Below the pieces are notes generated by a model. It was not told the DNA's origin, did no database searches, and was given only the letters and a program-made list of their open reading frames with translations. Of a stretch of 38,725 nt of DNA, positions 32,656 to 38,725 are shown one piece after another. The position numbers were made by a program, and so were the translations under genes. Source of the DNA: Bacteroidales bacterium (lineage in GTDB: Bacteria > Bacteroidota > Bacteroidia > Bacteroidales > UBA932); contig JAFUDV010000002.1 of NCBI GenBank assembly GCA_017464245.1, positions 1 to 38,725 on the forward strand, in the 5' to 3' direction. The first letter of the stretch is position 1; the number at the start of each line of letters is the position of its first letter.

Positions 32656-34752
32656 TTAGGCGGGATCCACGTCGATGGCGAGGTGAGCGGTGTACTTGCG
32701 TTCCTTGCCGAAATCCGTCACCGCCCGGGCCAGCCGCCGCTTCAGGTCCGGGAGGGCCTTGTTCCGGGCGAAAGTGACGCGGACCTGCCGGATGGATTCG
32801 TCGCCCACCCGGTCCACGACAGGGGCATACGGGCCGATGACCGAAGGAGGCGTGTCCGTCCCGTCGAAGGCCGCGAGAAGGGCGTTCCGCAGTTCCTTGG
32901 ACAGGAAATCGAGCCGCTTTTCGTTGCCGTCTTTCAGAAGGATGTGGACCAGCCGGGTATAGGGCGGATAGCCGAAGAGTTTCCGCTCGGCCAGGAGGTC
33001 CGCCTCGCCGCCCTGCAGGCGCGCATAGACCGGATGCCCGGGCTCCCGGGTCTGGATGATGAACTTGCCGGGCTTGCCCCGCCGTCCGCTGCGGCCGCGG
33101 AATTGTTCCAGGAGCTGGAAGGCCCGTTCGTCGGCCCGGAAATCCTGCTGTCCCATGAGGCTGTCGGCCTGGATCACGGCGACGAGGCTCAGCCGGTCGA
33201 AGTCGAACCCCTTGGTGATGACCTGCGTACCCACGAGGATGTCGATCTCCCCGTCGGCGAAGCGGCGGATGAGGGCTGCCTCCTCGCTGTCGGGGGTGTC
33301 TCCGTCCAGCCGGGCGACGGTGCGGTCGGGGAAGAAAGCCTGGAGTTCCTCCTCGATCTTCTGGGTCCCGGCACCGATGGGCTGGAGGGTTCCTCCGCAG
33401 GTGGGGCAGACTGCCGTATAAGGCTCAGTATGACCGCAGTAGTGGCATACCAGCCGGTCCGGCTGCCGGTGCCAGCTCAGGGGAATGTGGCAGTGCGGGC
33501 ACTTGGGAATGGCCCCGCATTCGGTGCATTGGACCGAGGGGGCGTAGGACCGGCGGGCCCGCAGGACCAGCACCTGCTCTCCGGCTTCCAGGGTGCTCCG
33601 GATTTCGTGGAGCAGCTTCCGGGAGAGGTCGCCTTCCATGCCGCGCTTCCGGCGCTCGGCCACGGTGTCGATCAGCTGGACCGTGGCCTGCTCCCCGTGA
33701 TGGAACCGTTCGGAAAGGTCCACCTTCACATACCGGCCGATCTGCGTGTTGTACAGGGACTCCAGCGACGGCGTGGCGCTGCCCAGCAGCACGTGCGCGC
33801 CCTGGATGACGCTGAGGAGGATCGCCGTGTCCCGTCCGTTGTACCGGGGGGCGGGGGAGTCCTGCTTGTAGGAGGTGTCGTGCTCCTCGTCCACGATGAT
33901 GAGCCCGAGCCCGTGGTGGGGCAGGAAGAGGGCGGACCGGGTGCCCAGTACCAGGTAGGGTCCGCCTTCGCGGACACGTATGGCGACGGCCCGCCGCCGG
34001 ACGGCGGATTCGCCCGAATGGAATACCTGCACATCCGGGATGACGGCGGAGATCCGGTCTTCCAACTGCCGGGACAGGGCGATCTCGGGAACGAGATACA
34101 GGACGCTGCGCCCCTCCAGGAGCGTTTCCCGGGCCAGTTTCAGGTAGATTTCCGTCTTGCCGGATCCGGTCACACCGTCCAGGAGGGCGGTTTTCCCTTC
34201 GGCGAAGGCCTCCCGGATCCGGGAGGCGGCCTTTTCCTGGGCGGGGCTGAGGGCGACGTCTCCGGGAGGCAAGGAGGCGGTCATGCCCTCCATACGGGCT
34301 TCCAAGGCGCGGACGGCATCGGCATAGCGCTCGCGGGTATCGTCCCGCCGGGCCCGTTCCACTTTGCTTCGGAGGGTTTCCAGACGGGCTTCCAGCCGCT
34401 CGTTCTCCCGCACCTGGACCGCTTCCTGGTCGCGCTTGAGGGCGGGGTAGGCGGCCTTGTACACTTCGCCCACGGAACACAGATAATAGTCCGCGACCGC
34501 TTTCCAGAGCCGGATTTCCTCCGGCAGGACGCGGGGAAGCCCTTCCTCCACGGACAGGATGGGCAGAATGCGTTCTTCGGCTGTTCCCGGTCGGACGTCC
34601 ACCGCGCTCACTGCGCCGACATACTCCTTATGGGCAAACAGGACGCGGACGCGGCTGCCTTCTTCCGCCATCATCCCCTCCGGAAGATAGTAGAAAGGTT
34701 CCCACTCCAGCCGGAGAGGGAGGATGACTTGTATGAAGGTTTTCCCGCCCAT
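32656..34752 (-). CDS. priA: Primosomal protein N' (replication restart helicase PriA)
   Basis: 698 aa superfamily 2 helicase that reloads the replisome at stalled forks. It has an N-terminal 3'-DNA-binding domain (1-100), Walker A GVTGSGKT (193-200) and the DEEH box (288-291). The zinc-binding insertion has eight Cys in four CxxC pairs (409/412, 418/421, 436/439, 449/452), then helicase motifs VI-type QFRGRSGRRGKPG. The length is slightly below E. coli PriA (732 aa), but no key motif is missing. It follows the PAS gene by seven bases, so they are probably co-transcribed. Confidence 0.95.
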   Translation of the reverse strand: MGGKTFIQVILPLRLEWEPFYYLPEGMMAEEGSRVRVLFAHKEYVGAVSAVDVRPGTAEERILPILSVEEGLPRVLPEEIRLWKAVADYYLCSVGEVYKAAYPALKRDQEAVQVRENERLEARLETLRSKVERARRDDTRERYADAVRALEARMEGMTASLPPGDVALSPAQEKAASRIREAFAEGKTALLDGVTGSGKTEIYLKLARETLLEGRSVLYLVPEIALSRQLEDRISAVIPDVQVFHSGESAVRRRAVAIRVREGGPYLVLGTRSALFLPHHGLGLIIVDEEHDTSYKQDSPAPRYNGRDTAILLSVIQGAHVLLGSATPSLESLYNTQIGRYVKVDLSERFHHGEQATVQLIDTVAERRKRGMEGDLSRKLLHEIRSTLEAGEQVLVLRARRSYAPSVQCTECGAIPKCPHCHIPLSWHRQPDRLVCHYCGHTEPYTAVCPTCGGTLQPIGAGTQKIEEELQAFFPDRTVARLDGDTPDSEEAALIRRFADGEIDILVGTQVITKGFDFDRLSLVAVIQADSLMGQQDFRADERAFQLLEQFRGRSGRRGKPGKFIIQTREPGHPVYARLQGGEADLLAERKLFGYPPYTRLVHILLKDGNEKRLDFLSKELRNALLAAFDGTDTPPSVIGPYAPVVDRVGDESIRQVRVTFARNKALPDLKRRLARAVTDFGKERKYTAHLAIDVDPA

Positions 34753-34759
34753 CGGGCCG

Positions 34760-35116
34760 CTATTTCGATTCCGGCTTGGGTTTCCGGACGCGGTTCGGGA
34801 TGGTTTCCGGCAGGACCATGGACAGTTCCATGAAGCCGGCGTATTCGTCCCCGTCGTACCAGGGTGTCTGGAAGATCAGTTTCTTGACACCCTCTTTCTC
34901 GACGGTATAGACGTTGTTCCTCGGATTCGCCAGCAGGTCCGCCAGCAGGGACCGCGCCGGTTCGGGATGGCAGTCCAGCACGTTCTTGCCGATGATGTCC
35001 TTCAATCCCGGCTTCAGGAAAGTCTTCCGGGATTTCCCGTTCATGTCCAGGATCGTCCCGTCCTTGGCGCAGATGGTGACCGCAACGTCGGCCCCCTCGA
35101 AGTAATCTCTTTTCAT
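34760..35116 (-). CDS. Single PAS-domain protein
   Basis: 118 aa consisting of one PAS fold: GADVAVTICAKDGTILDMN (strands A-B, 8-26), the helical NVLDCHPEPARSLLADLL block, and the C-terminal sheet (VKKLIFQTPWYDGDEYAGFMELSMVL). A basic tail (RVRKPKPESK) follows. No kinase, cyclase or DNA-binding domain is attached, so the output partner is unknown. A TAACTTCG near-match to the -7 box (35121-35128, minus strand) lies only four bases upstream of the ATG. It precedes priA by seven bases. The ligand is unknown. Confidence 0.82.
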   Translation of the reverse strand: MKRDYFEGADVAVTICAKDGTILDMNGKSRKTFLKPGLKDIIGKNVLDCHPEPARSLLADLLANPRNNVYTVEKEGVKKLIFQTPWYDGDEYAGFMELSMVLPETIPNRVRKPKPESK

Positions 35117-35158
35117 ACTGCGAAGTTAGCCATTTTCCCGACATCTTCCAATCGGATC

Positions 35159-35208
35159 CGGATTCCTCTTTTTCCGGAAACTTGCGTATCTTTGGCAGCC
35201 GGAATCCG
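35159..35208. repeat. Eight-base inverted repeat between PAS and permease genes
   Basis: CGGATTCC (35159-35166) and GGAATCCG (35201-35208) flank 34 bases that contain TTCCGGAA and a plus-strand TATCTTTG (35187-35194). The second arm touches the permease stop codon. It could be an inefficient terminator for the permease operon, but there is no T tract after it. Confidence 0.35.
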
Positions 35209-37581
35209 TTACTCTTTCTTCAGTTCCACCGCCGGATTGGTCCGGGCAGCCTTGAGGGTCTGCCAGAGGACGGTCCCGAAGGCGATGGCCAGGGAGATGA
35301 GGACCGCGACCACGAACACCCAGCCGAAGCCTTCGATCCGATAGGCAAAGCGCTGGAGGTAGAGGCGTGCGGCCCAGACGGCCAGCGGGATGCCGACGAG
35401 GCAGGCGATGCCGGTCAGGATCATGTAACTGCGGACATTGCGCCAGGTTTCTCTCGAGACATCCGAGCCGAATACCTTCCGCACGGCGATCTGCTTGGTG
35501 TTTTCATCGGCGAAGTAGGTGCTCATGGCCAGGAGACCCAGCAGGGAGATGAGAACCGCCAGCACGGCGAAAAGCTCTACCAGATGCAAGGTGCGCCGTA
35601 CGGGTGCCAACTGCTTGCGGTTGATGTCCCGGATGAAGCCGAACCGCCAGGCGGGTTCTTCAATACCGGACGTCTCCAAACGGAAATCCCGGTAGGCTTG
35701 CAGGATCCGCTCCTCATAGGACTTGTCCTCTCCGGTGGTGCCGATGAGGAGGCAATTGGCATACCGGAGCTCTTCGGCCCGGGTGACAATGACACCCCCA
35801 TTCGGGTTCTGACTGCTCTCGGAGGCCGGCCGGGTGGGATAATCCGTCACCACGCCGCCGATGAATTCCGGCTGGGCTCCGTTCATGTTGATTCTCCGCG
35901 GGAATACAGTCGAGGTGTCTGACACCGCCGCCGCGTTGAAGGCGCTCCGGCTCATCCACAGCGAATGCACCGGCGGATGCCCGAAGTCTTCCTCCACTTC
36001 CAGCCCCAGCAGCTGGAAATAGGTGGAGTCGCAAAGGATGACCGGCATATCGACGTGATGCTCTTCGTCCACCTTGATACACATCGTCATATTGATCATC
36101 CAGGGAATCCAAAGACCTACGCCCGCCTTTGTCACGAAGGGGAGCTGCTCCACCTTGTCCTTGAATAGCCGCATCGCATCATAGTTCTGGGCGGAGTACT
36201 CGATGTAGTAGAGATTCTCCGTGGCGGCGTGCATCGGCCGTGTAAGCATGTGACGCATCTGCACTTCCATCACCAGGGCCAGAGCGATCAGGAAGACGGA
36301 AAGGACGTTCTGCACCACGATGAACACCTTGCTCAGGACCATCTTGTTACGGCGCCGGAGCGTGCCTTTGATGACGTCGACAGGCTGGTAGCGCGAGGCC
36401 GCGAAGGCTGGGAGCAACCCGCTGATTGCTCCCAGGATGAGAATCCCGGCCACGTATGCAAGGACATATCCGGGTGTGAGCATGAAGGAAAGTTTCACAC
36501 TGGTGTCGCCGATGCCCAGCATCAGCTCGTCCGGGTCGCTGGTGGAAACCAGGCTGTTCACCATCGGCGCCAGCAGGTCAGCCAGGATGAGGGCGGCGGC
36601 GAAGCAGACGGCCGTGAAGGCCACGGATTCTCCGATGTACTTCCACAGGATGCCGGTCTTGTCGGCCCCGAGGAGCCGTCGGGTGGCCATTTCCTTGGCC
36701 CGCTTGCCCGTGAGCGCCAGGCTCAGGTTCACGTAGTTGAAGACGGCCGACAACAGGAGCAGCAGGACGACGATGGTCAGCAGGCGCAGCATCTGGACAT
36801 TTCCCGTGCGGGTGAGGCCGTTGCTGCTGCCGGTGAAGAAGAAGGCTTCGTCCATACGGTAAGCCTTCCAGCGGTCCACTTTTTCCGCACTCCAGGTGGG
36901 GTCGTAGTTCTTGTGCAGGAGGTCTTTCACCTTTGTCTGTACTTCCGCAAGGTCAGCATCGTCCCGCACGCGGAACCAGGTGGTGTAATTGCCGATGCTG
37001 TTGAAAGCTTTCCCCTGCCCGGCCGCCCAGGAGGCCGTGATATGGGTGATGACATCCATCGGCATGAAGAAAGCACCGTCAAAATCGGCATAAATGCCCT
37101 TGACGGTACGGTTCTCTTTCTCCACCTGGATGGTTTGGCCTACTTGCGCGCCCATCTTCCTGGCCAGGGATGCGCTGACGAGGATGTCATCCTTGCCCAC
37201 GAAGTCCTCCAAGTTTCCTTCCACCAGACGGTACTGGGAGAACACCCGGAAGAAATCGGCATCGGCCTCGATTCCCGAGGCCTGAAGCGTCTCATCGCCG
37301 TTTTGGATGACCGGCTGCCACAGGAGCGCCATGTGCGTCGCGGCCTCCACTTCGGGGATGTTCATCTCCAGTTCCTCCTTGTCCCAATAGGTCAGGCCCA
37401 GAAAAACGCCATTGCCCAGCACGAACGTGCGTTTCCACTCGGGCGACTCATGCGCCACCTGGTACTGCTGTACCACGTAACTGCCGATCAGAATTACAAA
37501 TGCCAGGCTCACGGCCAGCCCCACCGCCTCGATGGCGGTGTACAGCTTGTTGCGGGAGAGGAATTTCAGGTAACTTTTCAT
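35209..37581 (-). CDS. ABC transporter permease, MacB/FtsX type
   Basis: 790 aa with the double layout common in Bacteroidota. There is an N-terminal membrane segment (about 13-32), a periplasmic MacB-like domain (about 40-265), then three membrane segments (about 270-400). A second N-terminal-type segment follows (SKVFIVVQNVLSVFLIALAL, about 415-435), then a second periplasmic domain and three final segments ending WQTLKAARTNPAVELKKE. Such permeases pair with an ATPase for efflux or lipoprotein/antimicrobial-peptide handling; no ATPase gene is in the window. It follows a paralogous permease gene by 17 bases. Confidence 0.9.
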   Translation of the reverse strand: MKSYLKFLSRNKLYTAIEAVGLAVSLAFVILIGSYVVQQYQVAHESPEWKRTFVLGNGVFLGLTYWDKEELEMNIPEVEAATHMALLWQPVIQNGDETLQASGIEADADFFRVFSQYRLVEGNLEDFVGKDDILVSASLARKMGAQVGQTIQVEKENRTVKGIYADFDGAFFMPMDVITHITASWAAGQGKAFNSIGNYTTWFRVRDDADLAEVQTKVKDLLHKNYDPTWSAEKVDRWKAYRMDEAFFFTGSSNGLTRTGNVQMLRLLTIVVLLLLLSAVFNYVNLSLALTGKRAKEMATRRLLGADKTGILWKYIGESVAFTAVCFAAALILADLLAPMVNSLVSTSDPDELMLGIGDTSVKLSFMLTPGYVLAYVAGILILGAISGLLPAFAASRYQPVDVIKGTLRRRNKMVLSKVFIVVQNVLSVFLIALALVMEVQMRHMLTRPMHAATENLYYIEYSAQNYDAMRLFKDKVEQLPFVTKAGVGLWIPWMINMTMCIKVDEEHHVDMPVILCDSTYFQLLGLEVEEDFGHPPVHSLWMSRSAFNAAAVSDTSTVFPRRINMNGAQPEFIGGVVTDYPTRPASESSQNPNGGVIVTRAEELRYANCLLIGTTGEDKSYEERILQAYRDFRLETSGIEEPAWRFGFIRDINRKQLAPVRRTLHLVELFAVLAVLISLLGLLAMSTYFADENTKQIAVRKVFGSDVSRETWRNVRSYMILTGIACLVGIPLAVWAARLYLQRFAYRIEGFGWVFVVAVLISLAIAFGTVLWQTLKAARTNPAVELKKE

Positions 37582-37598
37582 ATTATCGTCATTGCGGG

Positions 37599-38725
37599 CT
37601 ATTCTTTTTTCAATTCAATGGCCGGATTCGTCCGGGCGGCCTTCAATGTCTGCCAAAGGACGGATACGAAGGCAATGGCAACGGAAAGCACCACGGCCAC
37701 GACAAAGACCCACCAGTAGCCCTCGAGCCGGTAAATGAAGTCCTTGAGGTATTCCTGGGCGGCATAAACGGCAATGGGTATGCCGATGATGCAAGCAATC
37801 CCCACCAGTATCATATACTCACGGATCGTGCGACCCGCTTCCGTTTCTATCGTTCCTCCAAACACCTTCCGGACGGCGATGTCACGGGACTTTTCATTGG
37901 CATAATAGGTGCTCATGGCCACCAGCCCCAGAAGGGCGATGAGAATGGACAGGAGCATGAAGATTTCCACCAGCCTCATATTGTTGCGGGCCGGTTTCCA
38001 GGCCTCAGCGATATTCTCGTCAATCCAAAAGGCCAAGTTATCGGAGATCCGCTTGCCCTTGATGTAGTTATCGTAAGCTTCCATGATCTGCGCTTTCGCC
38101 GCTTTCCGGTCCGGGGTGGTTTCTATAACCCATCCGGCGAAAGGAATTTCTTCAGAACGCATCAGCGAAACGATGGCTAAGTCTTCTTCTCCCATATTGG
38201 CGTTGTTGGTCGGGAAAGATTTGAAAACGCCGGCAACTTGTTCGCAGCCCTTCGTCCGTATGCTCAGCGTGCCGCTGATGTCATGATAGTCAGCGTCGAA
38301 ACCGGTAGCGGTAAAGCTTTTGTCCGAGAACCAGACGCTATTGAATTGTGGTGCATGGAAATCCTCCAGAATCTCAAATCCGAACATCGAGAAAGCAGTA
38401 CTGTCCAGCCTGATTAGTCTGTAGAGGATGTCCTGTCCATCCCGGGTAGTGCTGTACTGGCCCATATTGATACTGCCGGGCACTCCAGAACTTTTACCGA
38501 TCCGTTTCACGCAAGGGAGCGCCTCAAGGGCATCTTTCAAAGGAGCATCGTCTTCACCGGAAAAATCCATGAGGTAGAAGATGTTCTCGATCTTGCAGTT
38601 CATCGGCCGCTCCTGTGTCTTTCGCATCTGCGCCTCCATCGTGATGGCAAGCGCTATCAGGATGACTGCCAGCGCATTCTGCAGCACGATGAAAACCTTG
38701 CTGAACACCATTTTGCTCCGGCGCC
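37599..38725 (-). CDS. ABC transporter permease, MacB/FtsX type (5' part outside the window)
   Basis: The C-terminal half of a second permease. The frame remains open to the window edge: the codons before the first internal ATG (38711) read RRSK, matching RRRNK before the second half of the neighbouring permease. The true start is therefore beyond the window. The visible part has the SKVFIVLQNALAVILIALAI segment, a periplasmic domain and three C-terminal membrane segments, ending WQTLKAARTNPAIELKKE, nearly the same as its neighbour. The two genes are tandem duplicates that have diverged strongly in the periplasmic domain. Confidence 0.9.
   Translation of the reverse strand, partial: RRSKMVFSKVFIVLQNALAVILIALAITMEAQMRKTQERPMNCKIENIFYLMDFSGEDDAPLKDALEALPCVKRIGKSSGVPGSINMGQYSTTRDGQDILYRLIRLDSTAFSMFGFEILEDFHAPQFNSVWFSDKSFTATGFDADYHDISGTLSIRTKGCEQVAGVFKSFPTNNANMGEEDLAIVSLMRSEEIPFAGWVIETTPDRKAAKAQIMEAYDNYIKGKRISDNLAFWIDENIAEAWKPARNNMRLVEIFMLLSILIALLGLVAMSTYYANEKSRDIAVRKVFGGTIETEAGRTIREYMILVGIACIIGIPIAVYAAQEYLKDFIYRLEGYWWVFVVAVVLSVAIAFVSVLWQTLKAARTNPAIELKKE

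Noticed and set aside
36229-37719. Long plus-strand open frame opposite the permease
   Set aside because: Antisense shadow of a recognisable MacB/FtsX permease; no motif, no promoter or start context.

Overview
The window looks like a Bacteroidota chromosome segment, probably order Bacteroidales. GC is high, about 60% by eye, and genes are tightly packed. Supporting signs are dipeptidyl-peptidase 11, a TonB-dependent receptor, a DUF5683 protein next to ParB, MacB/FtsX-type permeases, an aryl-polyene-type biosynthesis locus, and many upstream boxes fitting the Bacteroidota -7 promoter element TAnnTTTG. No gene-free stretch exceeds about 125 bp. I see no insertion sequence, prophage, CRISPR array or tRNA.

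Layout. (1) 1-200: the 3' end of a 5S rRNA gene, a hairpin terminator and a promoter. (2) 226-4544: a secreted DPP11-type peptidase and a secreted GH36 alpha-galactosidase with overlapping ends. (3) 4541-17155: a type II fatty-acid/polyketide-like locus of the aryl polyene kind. A left arm on the minus strand holds a ketosynthase, a phytoene-desaturase-like flavoprotein and a ketoreductase. A right arm on the plus strand holds an alpha/beta hydrolase, methyltransferase, ACP, LpxL-like acyltransferase, FabZ-like dehydratase, ketosynthase, a Cys-less half-ketosynthase fused to an ACP, another ketosynthase and a second Cys-less half-ketosynthase. Between the arms sit lysC and lysA, read from a divergent promoter. 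(4) 17152-20037: a large M16 lipoprotein peptidase. (5) 20081-24360: a minus-strand operon NfeD-like / flotillin / XRE regulator / TonB-dependent receptor. (6) 24479-26772: an AI-2E family transporter facing the hpt-adk operon. (7) 26897-28492: a secreted helix-hairpin-helix protein with a beta-rich body. (8) 28489-32575: parA-parB-DUF5683-lytic transglycosylase. (9) 32656-35116: a PAS protein followed by priA. (10) 35209-38725: two tandem FtsX/MacB-type permeases, the second cut by the window edge.

How the genes fit together. The locus at 4541-17155 has the enzymes for iterative condensation, ketoreduction and dehydration on ACPs without an enoyl reductase, which is the logic of a conjugated polyene. 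It adds tailoring (methyltransferase, flavoprotein) and an acyltransferase that could anchor the product in a membrane lipid. No ammonia-lyase, aryl-CoA/ACP ligase, MMPL exporter or LolA-like carrier is present here, so the starter unit and export are unknown. The par block couples chromosome segregation genes to envelope proteins, and the NfeD/flotillin block links a membrane-microdomain system to an outer-membrane receptor.

The most notable points are the ACP fusion with a possible internal start, the split polyene locus, the flotillin-TonB receptor operon, parS-like half-sites before parA, three convergent gene pairs ending on a shared palindromic tetranucleotide, and several -7 boxes so close to start codons that the mRNAs may be leaderless. 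Gene functions rest on motifs and family recognition by eye; no database search was run.
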